This document shows, one piece after another, positions 9,401 to 21,314 of a DNA stretch of 51,881 nucleotides. Source of the stretch: Saccoglossus kowalevskii (Eukaryota; Hemichordata; Enteropneusta; Harrimaniidae). The translations under genes were made by a program, and so were the position numbers. Location of the stretch: the NCBI RefSeq assembly GCF_000003605.2, contig NW_003150758.1, positions 589,691 to 641,571 on the forward strand, written 5' to 3'. The number at the start of each line of letters is the position of its first letter. Within the stretch, counting starts at the first letter, position 1. The notes below the pieces were generated by a model. It was not told the origin of the DNA, did not search any database, and worked only from the letters and a program-made list of their open reading frames with translations.

Positions 9401-12400
9401 GTGAAAATGCTCGCACAGTGGAAGCTGTGTTAGCTTGCAGTGGATGTTGAGGCAATACAACATTCGGACAAAAGCCGTTCAGGGTACTTAGTTCGGAGTC
9501 TGATGTGTTCGTTTTTAGTCGCACTGGAAATGGTAAATCATTATGTTATTATGCTTTACCAGCCTTGCGACCATCGAGCGTGGTAATAGTGTTGAGCCAC
9601 TGTTGAGTATTATAGAAGAGAAGGTGTTATACCTCAAAGTTCATGGTGTCACTGCAACATATATTGACAGAAATGAAGCCAAAGATGAAGACATCAGAAA
9701 TGCAAAGCCCCAAATGCTTTTTGGTAGTCATTGTAACAAAGCTTTCTATTGGTCGGTAAACTTTCTATCGCGCAACCATCTGACATACACGGTTATGAAT
9801 AGAATTACCGCACGGTGTTGTGGAGGGAGGAATGTTCGAACGGAGCAACACCGTGCAGGCAGACGATGCTGGATCCATACTCCTGACATGTTTATGTTCC
9901 AACTATATTACTATAAACAAAATTATATATCTTGATGTGACGGGGGACTATGTCATGCATGACTCGTTAATTGTTGTCTCTCGTAAAAATGACATTTATG
10001 AAAAAAAAATTTAACCATTCAGTGCCATCTACAAAATAATTTTGTACAGTCTGGCTGCTTCTTTTCACATGAAAAATTGATAAAAATTGACAAAGCTGAT
10101 TGATCAAAAACTAAAAGCAATATCTTAAACAGTCTGTATCACCAAAAATAATGATGAATTTGAGTGGGAATAAATTTCGGGATGGGAAAAAACTGGTGTT
10201 CAAAGGTTTAATCTGACCTCTGAAATGTATATGTGTGAAAGTAAAGTGCCATAATTGTTTGGTGATTATTTATAACTTGTAGAGAATTCTATCAAATTCT
10301 GCATGCGATACAGTCGGTGTCATTACTGTGACCGCAATTGCATTTGGACATGTTTGACTTCAGGCAGAAAGTATAAATAATTCTCTGTTTTCCGGTAACA
10401 CTACTACTTGCCCATATTTTTGGGGAAGTTTATTTATGTACTCAAATCTATTTATTTTTATGGAAATTAGCTAGGGGCATTTCACCTACATGTATGCTGT
10501 AATTTTAGATTCCCTTTACTACTTCTTTGCAGTAAATGACTACGGTAGCATTTGAGTATGGTTCACAAAAACCAAAGAATACAACTAATTGGGAAAAATT
10601 AAATAAACTAAAAGTACCCCCTCACTACCCAGTATTTGTTTTACCATTACCGAAAACACCAGATTTGATTTCAGTTTTTATTTGGCCTCAGTTGATTTTG
10701 TGATGTACATATAATTCACCCATCTAGCAAAAATACCGATTGTGATATATATTTTGCACATTTTGTATGCTGTCTGTGGCGGCTCTTTAATCGATCTGAA
10801 ACATGTTTTCATTTATTCATAGAGACCATCATTCTGTCCAATTCATTGCATCAAATCAGATCAGATTAGTGCTGTATCTGAGTCAGTCCTGCAGCGTGGA
10901 GTTGATGTTGGTGTAGTTACGTTATTGAGAACCAAGGATAAGAGAACCCTACTTACGAGAAGAGCCCAACATCTGAGAATCTTCCCTGGTATATGGGTTC
11001 CTCCTGGTGGACATGTAGAGCTAGGAGAAAGTGTAAGTTTTTCAAAGTAAGAAATTATATCATAAAAGACCATTTATCCCCCGGTAATCCCTTTTGTGAT
11101 AAAAATGGTCACGTTAATAAAATACATATAGTCCTGGTGGAATACTGTAAAATGACTAATTTTCACTGGGTTTAAATTTCGCTGATTTACCATTTCAGGC
11201 GTATTCAGTGGGTTTTAAATTCACGGTTTTATCATTTATATAATGTGTTCTATGCTAAGTTTTACATATTCACTAGGTTTTAATTTAGCGCAAAAATTTT
11301 TGGTAAAATTTTTGAGGTAAAAATCAAGGATTACAAAAACATTAGATTGAATACATGGTGCATCATTTGTTGTAGGAAATCAAAATTTCCATCAAATCTC
11401 AATTATTTGCAATGTTTTATGGCCAAAAAAACCTGATTTCAATCATGAGTTAGCACCGTGGAAAGGACGGATTTATTTATAGGTAAAATACCTTGCATTT
11501 GTCATTATGAAATCTGTTATATGCTAATCACCTATTTACAAAACATCATTCAGCAAAATCAATACGATAAAACCAGAATAAACTTCAACTTCAATGATAA
11601 CAAAATCAGCTCAAAGAACACCATTGCAGGTTAACTCATATTCTGGAAGACATGGCAGAAATATTTTAAAACATTTTCTAAAACGTGCTTTCACAAAAAA
11701 ACAAAATTGAAGTTTTCATATGATTTAAAGCAAACCAAAGAAATGATATTTTTTTTGTATTAAGCTATGACTGAATAATAGACAGTACTGTTACATCTAC
11801 AGTAAAGTAAGTTATTTTTGTGTGTACGTCTACAGCTGTAGGAGATAGTTGCATGATGTTGGCAATCTTTCAGCGTCATTAACACCACAGACTGTCAGTT
11901 CAATGATTTTTCTTTCCATTAAGTAAAATCTATGTTAAAGTTGAACCAGTTTTTCCAGTTTTTTCGACTTTTTACAATTAACATGTTTTGCACCGTACTG
12001 TGAATACATGTGTTCAGAGACAAGATCCTATTTCCAATGGGCTGGAGCGTTTCTGTGTCCAGTGTAAACAAAGGAAAGTATTTGTGGGTAACGTCAATAA
12101 CCTATCGTAGTTTACCATATATGAGGGGAAATTCAGCAATTCAGTTATGGAACAGCAAATTTTGTTTTCAATGTAGAATAAGTCGATATTACACATGGGT
12201 ATTTTCTATATTTTATGCCCTTGTGGTGGGTAAGTTTATATCGCAAAACTAGGCATTGAGGTGTTCTTTTCGTCACATAAAACAAATTGACTAATTGTTA
12301 TTGAATCGAACATTGATAGTGTTGAGGTCTAATTCAAAAAACTTGTTTATTTGTACTCAGCATGAACATCAATACATTGTACAGCAAATACTTCTTGATA

Positions 12401-15400
12401 TAAAATATGGATTGTTAAATAATAGTTTCATGAGGAGTTGACATCGTAGAGAGCATAGGAAGGAGGGTGTGCGCAACAAGCATGAGGTTGCGAAGCCACC
12501 GTAGGAGGAATTACAGCGATGGCCTGAATCGGGCTTCTCACGACAGCGCTTTGCCTGGTTAATGTAGTTGTTGACGTTAGAGCGGCATTTGTCTCGGTGA
12601 CAACTAATCGGAGAAGTGCCAAACATGTGTTGGTACTCTAGAATATATTATGCCAAAAAACCTTCCGAAAATAAAACAACGCTAATGATTGACGCATACA
12701 ACGAAAACGTAACACTGTTGTTCCATATTAGGAATGACAAGCGACTAAGACGATACAGAACTTTAGCAAGAATTTTGGTGGTAAGCGACAAAGTATCATG
12801 ACAACGCAATGGAATGGGAAACATCGTAGCGATTGTTTGGAGATAGCGTTGCTACAGAAGCAGATCTAGTCTCTCAGGGTTCAACTCGTGTTTATCAAAA
12901 CAATGTCTGAAGTTACAAAACTGACTGAGAACACATCAAAAAAAGTGTAAAATTTTCAATGTTAGTTAACTGCGCGCGACAGCCCTCAAGTAACGATTTA
13001 TGAATATGGCTGACAGTTATGCCATTCACAGTGTTGGTAATGTTTTCATCTGTAGTAGTCTGCCAGTACAAAACAATGTATTGAGAGATATTTGAATTGG
13101 TAAAGCTTACAACTACATCATTTCAATGTGTGCCTTCACTTGAGGGTACTATTTACAGCAATGATAAATTTCATGTCAATTATTTTTTGATCTGATCTTG
13201 ATTGGCAGAATTCTATTTTGGTTTTAATCCTTTTGAGCACAAAAGTCAACATTTTCTCCATCACATATTTTAAACCCTTACAATTTTTTTTTCAAAATTT
13301 TGATCAAGATTTGTAGCTGGTAGTAAATTATGTCTATTTGGTTCAAAATTATCAAAAAAAATAGAAAAATACATAAAAACAAGAAAAATATACCAAAATG
13401 TTGTTAAAATTATGACACTCAAAGGGGAAAAAACAAACTCAGACATACAGTACCTGAAGAGTTTCATTCAGTTTTGGCTTGAAAATCGGAAAATAATAGA
13501 TTGCTGATGCACAGAATTTTGTTCCAGTATTTGGTTGAAAAATGTCCGAGTGGCAGCCATTTAACTTTTTTTTTGCTGAGTGGCTGATATAATTTCCCCG
13601 ATGTAACAATTAAAGAGCAAACAGTGAAATAAGAAAAAACAAAACTCAGCGAACGAGTATCTTGTATTTTATACAGTATGAACATTTTTAATCTATTACA
13701 CTTTGGTTTTATGTTGTATCAACCTTTTCACCACCAGTTATCTCTTTTTATTACAAATTCAACAAATTGTCCATCAGAAGATTGGAACAAAAAATAGCCA
13801 TATTTTTTGAGTAAAAACTGTAAATAGACTTAAATTTTGTCAGTGGGTGCAAAAATTGGGGTTCATTTCCAGAAATATTGAAGAATATAAGAAAAAAGTG
13901 CAGAAAAGTTTGGGTGAGAAAGTGGTGAACGGGTTAAGGCTGACACAGCACAGAACATCTTTGTATTAATTAATCATTTCAATGTTATAAACCGACCAAA
14001 CCAAATATAATCCTTGTATCAAAACATATAAAACTATGCAAAATTAAAATTCTAACCCAACTTCTATTTATTTTTTTGAGTTAGTTATTTGAAGCTGGTC
14101 TCAGAGAATTACATGAAGAAACTGGTCTCTCACTGAATCCCAAGGAATGCCCTGGCAAAATAATTTGTTTGTGGGAGGTGAGTTGTCTGCTAGAATTATA
14201 TTGTGGCTATGTTTGATGCAATATGGATAAAAACATTTTATTAAATTGTTATTTGATAATCAAAGATGATTAATATTATTTTATCATGAAGTAAATAACG
14301 GTTGTACTGATTTATTTGATGAAACAATATAAATCTCTTATTCACGTGGGCACTGTATGTTTCATTAGGCACAATAATAATCACTGCACGTGGGTATTAG
14401 TGTTTTCTGTTGAATGATTACTAAACAGTATTAGTGTGGGCTGCAAAAGTAACATGATAATCATAATGAAATTTGGTTATCAACATGCAGTATGAAACAA
14501 CAATGTTAATAGTATACGATAATGATCATAGTACCGTTAGATATAATGTGTACTGGGGTCAGTCAGAGCTATGACTGTGTATCATCATAAACCCATGGCA
14601 CATGATGCCATCGTGCCAATGTGCTTGCGATTACTCCATTCAGTGCACGTCCCCTATTGGGACTATTAATTGTATTGGCTTGTGCAATAGAGAAACAGCT
14701 TCACAAGATAAGACTATTATAATATTTTAGCATCATTGTACATTACAAATAACAACAAAAATTAAAAGGCCTTTCAATGGGCAAAGACATATTTCGTTTA
14801 ACACAAACTGTGTTCTAAGCTTGTTCTAAAATTAAAGGGCTATGGTCGTGTTCGTTATGGGACTCATAGCGACGTATACAACGCATGTAAAATACATTAT
14901 TTATGTACATGAAATTAAAAAACAAGCTGGGCGGCAACACCTGCCCTTTAATATTGATTGTTTTTGTTTTTTTGTTTACATATTTTGTTAGAGTATGTTT
15001 TTAGGGTGTGCCCGACAAAACAAATTACAACAAGTGACAATATTTTTATAATCTGTTTATAAGTTCCTGTTTGGACGAAGTCTTTTAATTTTATAATGTA
15101 GATGTCAAGTGTAATTCACAGATAGATCACCATTGTTTGACACCCCCTGCCATGTGAATTTAAATTAAAGGCATGACAAATGTTAAATTGTATTCAACAC
15201 ATTATTTTGAACTGATATTTATTAAAACTGCAAATTTGAAGATACTGCCTTCATCATTTTTTTCAACACAAGAGGGCGCTTGACTTGTAGAATGGGTCTA
15301 TTAGCCACTTTAGTCCAGAACTAACAATACAATTACAAAGAGTTGCAATTGCTGTATTCCCTATCCCAGAATCTCAAATTCGGTCATTACACATATGTTT

Positions 15401-18215
15401 ACATTGTAAGCCCCATGTAAAGATTTATTGTAGGGCACCATGGCAACAAGTATTCATATTCATGAGATGTATGGTAATGTAATTTTAGTGCCTCATGTCG
15501 ATCCTCAGACTTGCATTTTCTCAAACATACTTTAAACAATTTTAGAAGGTGCAATAACATAGACATGCACCTCAATTTTTTTTCACTTTCACTTGTCATC
15601 TATGTTTTTCTTTGCTATGTCTTAAACTGGAGGGGTCATCATGCAACACCTGTTAAAATTTGATGTAAATAAATAATCTGCTGTACTTGCCACTTGGGAC
15701 TCAAGTTTCAAGGACATGCTCTCAACAACGACAACCCCTCCGCTTTAATATTACCGATACACTTTAATATGACGTCAACAATTTAACGGGACCAAGTCAT
15801 TTTCAATGACTTGTTGACTATAAATTGTGTTTATTATTTCAGTCTGTCTATCCACCCTATTTATCCAGAGGTTTACCAACACGACATCATATAATTGTGT
15901 ATATGAGCATAAGTGTAGACCAATGTCACGATGACCTTGATAAAAATATCCATTTACAACGTAGTGAAGTAGAAGCATCTGCATGGCTGGATGAGATGAC
16001 CGTTCAAGCTATTGTCGCTACTGATGAAGAAAGTGCAATAGAAGCAAAGAAGTGCAATTTACCAGAAAATTTTCTGTGAGTTGATTTATCATTATATTGT
16101 ATTGTTATCTATTTGGTTTGCAGATACCTAGTAGTTGACTTAAAGTGCCTGTGAAATGGCTGCTATTTTGTCTCCTAAAATCATTCATTGGTACATCAAT
16201 ATATTATTAATTTTTATGTTTATAAGCATAAATTATTTTTTTAAGTGAAAAAATGCGTTTTAAACTCAGTCTAATGCAATTTGATTTTTGTGAATTTTAA
16301 AACGAGGCTCCTCATTAGCTTCTCATTTGCATACAGAAATTCCCCTTGTGATGTCAGAAGGGGAAGTTGCTGGGCAGCTTACATTGCCAATACATGTAAA
16401 TAAGGCAAATTGCTTGTACTAAATGTGCTTGACTAAATTGCCACTTATGTACTTGTTCGTTGAGGACAAATGAACTATAATAAACACATAGTATCAAGTT
16501 TGCACAACGATCGAGTTGTTAAGAAGTCGTAATACATTGACAGCCCGCGTCAAGCTGCAAGTAACAAGCGTGTGAATTCAAAATTCAACTCCATTTACCG
16601 AACAATTCAGAAACTTTTAGCCTGCGAAAATGAAAACAATTAGCAGTGTGTAAGGGCTGCAAAATTTCCTGTTTGTCCGACACTTCGTTTTGCGTCAATA
16701 TCAAAATTATTGCCATCTTTTACATAACACAGTCTAAATGGTCTCTATAAAGTGGTATTTAGAATCGCAAAAAAAGTCAAGGAATCTATTTCTTTCAAAA
16801 GTGTTGGTGTTGCGCCAGGTTTAAGTTTTCGGCGCTTCTCTTTAAACCTAGTTTTTTTTTTTATGAACAAGGATAATTTTGCAAAAAAAAAGAATCTGCA
16901 GTAAAGTGAACACTACATATGACGCTGTATGGAGGAGGGCCATCCCAACCTTATCCCTGTTGCTTTCACGGCTGCCATCCACTGACATTGAACCGCAAAA
17001 AATGTATATCATTTAAAAGTAACTGTAAAATACTTTATTTTTCGCTTGGAATTAATTTTCGCTATTTTCACCAAAGGAATAATTCAGTGAAAATAAAATC
17101 TAGCAAATATACTTTTTTTCCTATATTTTACATTCAACTCATCAGAAATCAGTGAAAATAAATTCCATCTAAAACACCCAAAAAATCTTTTCAGCGCAAA
17201 TTAATTCTAGCTAAAATAAAGTATTTTACATTATGTTGAGAAACGCAGTGTACGGCTCAGGAGTATGGCTTTCTCTAATATTTTGGCATTTGGTGGCGCA
17301 CTTTTGGTGAGAGTCGGAAAAACGGAAAAAGTTGAATACTAGTAATCATTCTCAGCAAAAAAATCAATAACTGCCCAATTTAGTGGAACTCAGATCTAAA
17401 ATGGGAAACGTGTGGGTGGGCATTTCACAGGCACTTTAATTTGTTTGAAAAAAACACACACACATCTGTCGTATAAACGTCGTAAGGTCAAATAAATTTG
17501 ACTCCTGTTTACAATTCTTTTTGAGTAATTCAGTACTGTAAAATACAGGAGTGGTTCAGCAAAACACACGATTTTTGCATAAATGTTACATCCACCATCT
17601 CAACCAATATGTGTTGTACTGTATAACAGCAATATTTTTCTCATCTCTTATATCATTTGTAATATGTCCACTCTGAACAAATGGATATATTATAATATTT
17701 AATGACTTTTTTATATACTCATTTTCTTTGATATATGTAGGGTGGTACCTTGGGTGAACCTCTATCAGATTTGTTCATTTTATGATGATACCTTCTATTT
17801 TCTAAATGAATGTTTTTGTCATGCTTTCATAGGTACAGATTTTACCATCATTATGCATGATTATGTTTTCAGAGAATCATCACGAAGAGCGGAGATATAT
17901 CAGCTTGTTTTAGCTTGTCTACTATATTACCGGTATATAATCCAACCAAAATCAGTGCATGTTTTTTCATGTAAATTGATACTGTTACACTATGCATGTA
18001 GGGTTGCATATTCAGTTCATGTCAGATCATCTTTACGTCACAGTATTTGCATCTCTTTCAGTGCCACTGTGCTAGGCGACGATTCAAAGCAACACCACAA
18101 GCAGTTGAACACTTCTGTTCTTCTCAACAAAGCTCCTTTGTCTGGTAATGATACTGAAAGGATCAGCACAGGAACCAAATTTGCATTATCTCAATGGCTG
18201 GATTTTAACAAGTAA
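6330..18215 (+). CDS. NUDT17: Nudix hydrolase of the NUDT17 type, copy 1 (294 residues in six exons)
   Basis: Nudix enzymes hydrolyse nucleoside diphosphates linked to another moiety, using divalent metal. Exons 6330-6413, 7697-7807, 10823-11032, 14085-14177, 15843-16075 and 18062-18215 join in frame. The full Nudix box (GX5EX7REUXEEXGU) is split by intron 3: GGHVELGES ends exon 3 and LFEAGLRELHEETGL opens exon 4, with the REXXEE residues present. The length is close to vertebrate NUDT17 (about 330). Its 5' neighbour POLR3C is divergent. One weakness is the exon 2 donor, AAG|GTCATT, a poor match to consensus; no better frame-preserving donor lies before the stop at 7900. The substrate of NUDT17 is not well established. 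An AATAAA lies at 18413. The call as Nudix is firm; NUDT17 rests on overall pattern and synteny. Confidence 0.88.
6670..7043 (+). pseudogene. 3' end of a non-LTR retrotransposon ORF2, split by a MITE
   Basis: The left part reads ERSCPVCDIEDEEHFLLK, the Cys/His knuckle near the end of LINE reverse-transcriptase proteins. The right part, from 6834, continues with CQLYKRKRQILLNTI and a typical tail to a TAA at 7043. Removing 6715-6834 (the insert plus one TTAA) restores the frame through HFLLKCQLY. The rest of the element is absent; an ATT microsatellite follows downstream at 7212-7233. Confidence 0.72.
6711..6834. mobile_element. TTAA MITE, first family, short subtype
   Basis: TTAA flanks both ends (6711-6714 and 6831-6834) of a 116-bp insert whose right end reads, on the minus strand, AGCGCGGTGGTCGTCGCGC. 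The shared ends and the inner 'actcatagcgac' and 'tacatgaaatt' blocks tie it to the copy at 14832. There is no coding capacity, so it needs a transposase in trans, presumably of piggyBac type. Confidence 0.8.
7044..7696. other. NUDT17 copy 1 intron 1, remaining part
   Basis: Contains an ATT trinucleotide microsatellite near 7212-7233 and otherwise AT-rich DNA with no coding signal. Confidence 0.5.
7697..7807 (+). CDS. NUDT17: NUDT17 copy 1 exon 2 (weak donor)
   Basis: Thirty-seven codons (SILDFFGCHGHIGEV...NRVLLK) after TTTTCAG. The donor is GTCATT, against GTACGG in copy 2. Confidence 0.82.
8300..9140. repeat. Interspersed repeat with 'aaaatggccgactggcggccatttt' units
   Basis: A short hairpin (AGTCCC...GGGACT) opens the repeat. 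About four degenerate internal units then follow, each carrying the palindromic 'ggcc-gactgg-cggcc' core. Related copies lie at 23480-23830 and 26070-26440. The ORFs inside it are not protein-like. Confidence 0.65.
9493..9742 (+). pseudogene. RecQ-like helicase fragment, frameshifted
   Basis: The first frame reads SESDVFVFSRTGNGKSLCYY, a Walker A motif with degraded flanks, then SSVVIVLS before a stop. A shift near 9590 leads into PLLSIIEEKVLYLKVHGVTA, the motif Ia region of RecQ-type helicases, ending before DEAH. It resembles the fragment at 139-618 in extent but not closely in sequence, so the two are separate remnants. Confidence 0.55.
9840..9935. repeat. Right end of the GGCC repeat family
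   Basis: The block 'ggatccatactcctgacatgtttatg' with 'ataaacaaaattat' recurs at 26407-26460 after the repeat copy there. The DNA between 9140 and 9860, including the helicase remnant, may therefore be an insertion. Confidence 0.4.
10010..10212. mobile_element. Possible third TTAA-type MITE
   Basis: The ends TTTAACCATTCAGTGCC and CTGGTGTTCAAAGGTTTAA are imperfect inverted repeats resembling the second MITE family. There is no coding frame. Confidence 0.4.
10213..10822. other. Intronic DNA of NUDT17 copy 1 intron 2
   Basis: No coding frame or clear repeat recognised. Confidence 0.45.
10823..11032 (+). CDS. NUDT17: NUDT17 copy 1 exon 3 (first half of the Nudix box)
   Basis: Seventy codons after ATTCATAG, containing RGVDVGVVTLLRT, RRAQHLRIFPG, WVPPGGHVELGES. 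The donor is AGT|GTAAGT, phase 0. Confidence 0.88.
11144..11310. mobile_element. 'ctgtaaaatgactaatttt' repeat, copy 1
   Basis: A repeat with several 'cactgggttt-aaattt' motifs. It matches 30239-30430 closely and 51130-51264 in reverse orientation. It looks like a short non-autonomous DNA element; the ends are not sharply defined. Confidence 0.6.
11331..12420. other. Intronic DNA, no gene seen
   Basis: AT-rich intron 3 of NUDT17 copy 1. The short ORFs on both strands near 12010-12250 look like chance frames. Confidence 0.45.
12428..12640 (-). other. Coding-like, GC-richer patch of unknown nature
   Basis: Two overlapping minus-strand frames stay open across this patch, which is clearly less AT-rich than its surroundings. 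One ends in HPPSYALYDVNSS and a stop, with a PPxY motif as seen in tails of WW-domain partners. The other is cysteine-rich (ISCHRDKCRSN). A possible acceptor, ATTCTAG, precedes it. It could be a last exon or remnant of another gene inside NUDT17 intron 3. I recognise no family, and it may be non-coding. Confidence 0.25.
12641..13717. other. Intronic DNA, no gene seen
   Basis: AT-rich, with no supported coding frame or mobile-element ends. Confidence 0.45.
13718..13937. mobile_element. MITE of the second TTAA family
   Basis: Begins 'caaccttttcaccaccag' and ends 'gtggtgaacgggttaa'. It shares internal blocks with 3679-3879 ('cagaagattgg', 'atttc-agaaata'). The left TTAA is mutated. Confidence 0.6.
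14085..14177 (+). CDS. NUDT17: NUDT17 copy 1 exon 4 (catalytic half of the Nudix box)
   Basis: Thirty-one codons after TTGAGTTAG, beginning LFEAGLRELHEETGL and ending CLWE. The glutamates of REXXEE bind the catalytic metal in this family. Donor GAG|GTGAGT. Confidence 0.88.
14178..14831. other. NUDT17 copy 1 intron 4, left part
   Basis: Nothing recognisable apart from short A/T-rich repeats. Confidence 0.45.
14832..14951. mobile_element. TTAA MITE, first family, short subtype
   Basis: TTAA at both ends encloses a 112-bp element with termini AGGGC...GCCCT. Its interior ('actcatagcgac', 'gtaaaatac', 'tacatgaaatt') matches the copy at 6711. Both target duplications are intact, so the boundaries are exact. 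Confidence 0.82.
14952..15842. other. NUDT17 copy 1 intron 4, right part
   Basis: No gene or clear repeat seen. The open frame at 15399-15599 on the minus strand is unsupported. Confidence 0.45.
15843..16075 (+). CDS. NUDT17: NUDT17 copy 1 exon 5
   Basis: Follows TTATTTCAG and encodes SVYPPYLSRGLPTRHHIIVY through EVEASAWLDEMTVQAIVATD, the last strands of the Nudix fold. It ends in phase 2 at CT|GTGAGT. Confidence 0.87.
16076..17023. other. NUDT17 copy 1 intron 5, left part
   Basis: No coding signal recognised. Confidence 0.45.
17024..17230. mobile_element. MITE with TGTAAAATACTTTATTTT terminal repeats
   Basis: The left end TGTAAAATACTTTATTTTTC and the right end, read in reverse, TGTAAAATACTTTATTTTAG form a strong terminal inverted repeat around about 170 bp of non-coding DNA. 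I could not see a target duplication. Confidence 0.72.
17231..18061. other. NUDT17 copy 1 intron 5, right part
   Basis: The upstream part of the open frame that runs into exon 6 is intronic read-through and not family-like. Confidence 0.5.
18062..18215 (+). CDS. NUDT17: NUDT17 copy 1 exon 6 with stop codon
   Basis: Follows CTTTCAG and encodes ATVLGDDSKQHH...SQWLDFNK and TAA. The acceptor choice is supported by copy 2, where the same residue position follows TTTTAG. Confidence 0.82.
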
Positions 18216-18412
18216 CTTTAAAACATAATATACATGTACATCAGTGGTGCAATACATATTATTATTATACATCTGTCAGCATAACGCCATAAGTTACAGT
18301 GTGCCGTAATTTTGTGTTTTTTTACAGGGTATTTTCATCCTACCATATTAGGAAATGCGAATTCCAAATATGGAATGATTATGCGTGTAAGCGTCCTCTA
18401 ACAATAAAAACA

Positions 18413-18418
18413 AACATG
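18413..18418 (+). terminator. Possible polyadenylation signal AATAAA of NUDT17 copy 1
   Basis: A canonical hexamer about 200 nt after the stop codon. In such AT-rich DNA it may be chance. Confidence 0.3.
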
Positions 18419-18508
18419 GTTTGACCGGACTCCATACAAAGAAGTTCGCTGATTCTGTTCTAAACTTTTGGATTTCGGCATTCCCATGATGTATCTTTGA
18501 AAGGAAAA

Positions 18509-18662
18509 GATGTATATAATAATAAGGTTATTACAAGAATACCTCAAGAATATCTCAGACAGTACGCCGCGCATCAACCTCTGCTGCGTGTTGGTCGATA
18601 CTCCCGCTGTACTGTCTTCGAGCATACTTTGAGGTATTCTCGTAATAACCTCATATTATCTT
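18509..18662. repeat. Imperfect foldback, arms of about 50 bp
   Basis: The left arm 'ggttattacaagaatacctc...cagacagtac' pairs with the right arm 'gtactgtcttcgag...gaggtattctcgtaataacc'. Between the arms is a less AT-rich loop with its own short palindrome. It could be a small foldback element or a structured RNA source. Confidence 0.75.
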
Positions 18663-20905
18663 TTTAGCTCTTGTGTATGCTTAGCTCAGTCTTACATGGG
18701 TACACTTATGAGTGTACTCTCAGGTCACTTGACACACAGTCATTACTTGAACACTTTGATGTGTATTAATAAAGCTCAATCTCTGAGTTGACTCAAGAGC
18801 CATCAATGCTGGAACGCAGATGGTACGACGCATGATGAGACAATTCTTGTAAATAGGTTGTATCTGTACGTACAAATGTATCAAAATCAAGCGTTGCTGT
18901 TAATTATGTACATGGGTATAATTGGGTATGTATTGAGTAGATTATGTTCTAATGGGGGTACATTACTAGAATGGCAGATGGTAACCTATGTTAGTTCTAG
19001 TTTTCAACTTATATTCATATCGTTGACATGCCTGGCCTGCATTTACTCTGATTTTACAAGTGTTTATACATATACTAGTAGTACATCATAGAACACATAC
19101 ATATTTCTATAGTGCAAATTGCCTAATGCCATTATGGTAGGAATATGGTCACATATATTTGCATATATTTGCAAAGAATGACTATACCATAAAAATGAAA
19201 AAGAAGAATGAAAAAGCGACATACTATTTTAGCGAATTGTGGTAAATGACGTAATAGCGAAATGTTGATTTAGCGAATCTCTCTTGTCTGTCTGTTATCA
19301 CCTTCATAAAAACAAATAAAAACTGTCAAGTGTAATAAGGAAGCACTCCAGATTATTTTATAGTTTTCTGTGTTGTTTACAAAGTATGTGTGTGGAGAAA
19401 AAAACGTTGTTTGGCTGCCATTTTGAATTTATAATGAAGTCATAAGCGAATTAGTTCTCTAAGACATGCTCATTAAAAACACAGTTTTACAGTATGTTAA
19501 CACACTGGCAATCATCAATGCCAATAATCTTAACATAAGTGAACAAATTGCAAACTAAGCAAATGTACATATAAACTGTTTTCAACCAAAAATTTTGTAT
19601 TAATGATATTACATTATATTGTCGCACTCATTTTCAATTGTACTGTATATTGATAATATTCTTATTTGAAAAAAAACTTTACACATGAATATTTATATGA
19701 TCATGCATTTGCTGATTATTAATGGAATAGACGCTCATATTTAAAAATCTAATCACAGTTTTCATAAATATCCTAATTGTTTTGTCAGCTGAAACACAAA
19801 TTATAAACAATTTGTTGGAATACATGTATATGAACTTCAGAAAGTTCTAGCTTGTGTGCAACTATAAATTGCTATTAGTCTGCGGTGTATAAGTGAATCC
19901 TGTCTCTCGATTATAAGGAAATAGCACAAGGCAAGATTTCTCAGGGAATTGAAATAAATATGCACTATTCTACTGTAAAATTGTGTATGTGTTTCATATA
20001 ATGTATGTATTGTGTATTTCTTATAACTTTCTTGTGAATTTAATGGTAATTTGCATACAAAGTTCTTCAAATTGTACTTGTTATTTGCCAAATGTGGACT
20101 TTATATTGTTTTCACAGTTTATATGTACCTGTTAATATATACTTATTCATTTAGTAACTAGGAAACACTTGGGGAGCACAGACCTCCTTCCTGGAGCTCA
20201 TTTCCCACATATTGTGACTTACACCTAAAATTAATGCCCCGATACTTTTTTATTTTATCTACATTCTTAGATTAATTGACAATAAAAACATACACTCTGC
20301 ACTTGAAATTATATAATTGCTATCTCCATGAAATCTTCACTAACATTGATTGGATTGGCTATTGCATCATACCCAAAATTGCTCTTTTAACATCTCTACC
20401 AAAATCTTATCGAAATTGCTGTTTCTATAGTACAAGGGCAATCCCTCCTGGAAGTGTAATTTTTTTGAGCTGTACCGCAGACACACAAACCAATGCTACC
20501 ATTTGATTGAGAATCTGAATGATATATTGTGGTTTCACATAAGTGCATAATGTTCTTAGTCAATTCAAATCCCCTGACATCACTTCATGCTCACCATGGC
20601 GACCTATGTATCTTTCTTACACTCTATTGTTTGTTGTTCCGCCTTTTGTATTGTGCTTTTGGATTTGTAAATTTCCCATTGATTATAAATTTGGTTACTG
20701 TGTATATTATTTCACCATTTCTTGGTGTATATATTTAAAATGAATGATTCGTCCAACTTGCATTGGATGACAAAACTCCATAAAACACCGAAAAATGCTA
20801 GACATGTTCCAAAAGAATTTTGAGAAAAAAGATAAATAACTTTCAACTTTAATTAAAGCTTCCATCCTGTTTTCCACTATGCCACATGGTAATTAAAGTT
20901 ATGCA
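18663..20905. other. Intergenic DNA between NUDT17 copy 1 and the nested elements
   Basis: AT-rich, with 'tagcgaa' motifs near 19220-19280 reminiscent of MITE interiors. No gene recognised. Confidence 0.45.
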
Positions 20906-21193
20906 TTAAAGGGCTATAATCGTCGCGTTGCGCATCTGCGACATTTGTGTTGATAAACATTGATTTTCTAATAATGCAGTGCACTCCTGTATTAGAATTC
21001 ATAAGTATGAGGTTTGACCTGGGAGCGACTTGAACTAATTACAGCCAGTGACTCCTTTGATATCGCCTAAAAATGTAAAATAGCCTAATTCAAGCTTGGT
21101 AGTGTCTGTTTTTTTTCGTTGATCTGCGCAACAGTTAAATTCGCCATTTTTGACTCCCGTGTGCGAAGTACAAAAAGGGAGTCTTTGCAGTTA

Positions 21194-21255
21194 GTGTGTA
21201 TGTGTGTGGGTGTGCGTGCGTGCGCGCGCGCGCGCGTTTGTGCGTGCGTGCGTGC

Positions 21256-21313
<58 letters not shown>
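21194..21313. repeat. TG/CG dinucleotide microsatellite
   Basis: Alternating TG and CG units, then about 28 TG units. The long open frames here are low-complexity artefacts. Confidence 0.95.
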
Positions 21314-21314
<1 letters not shown>

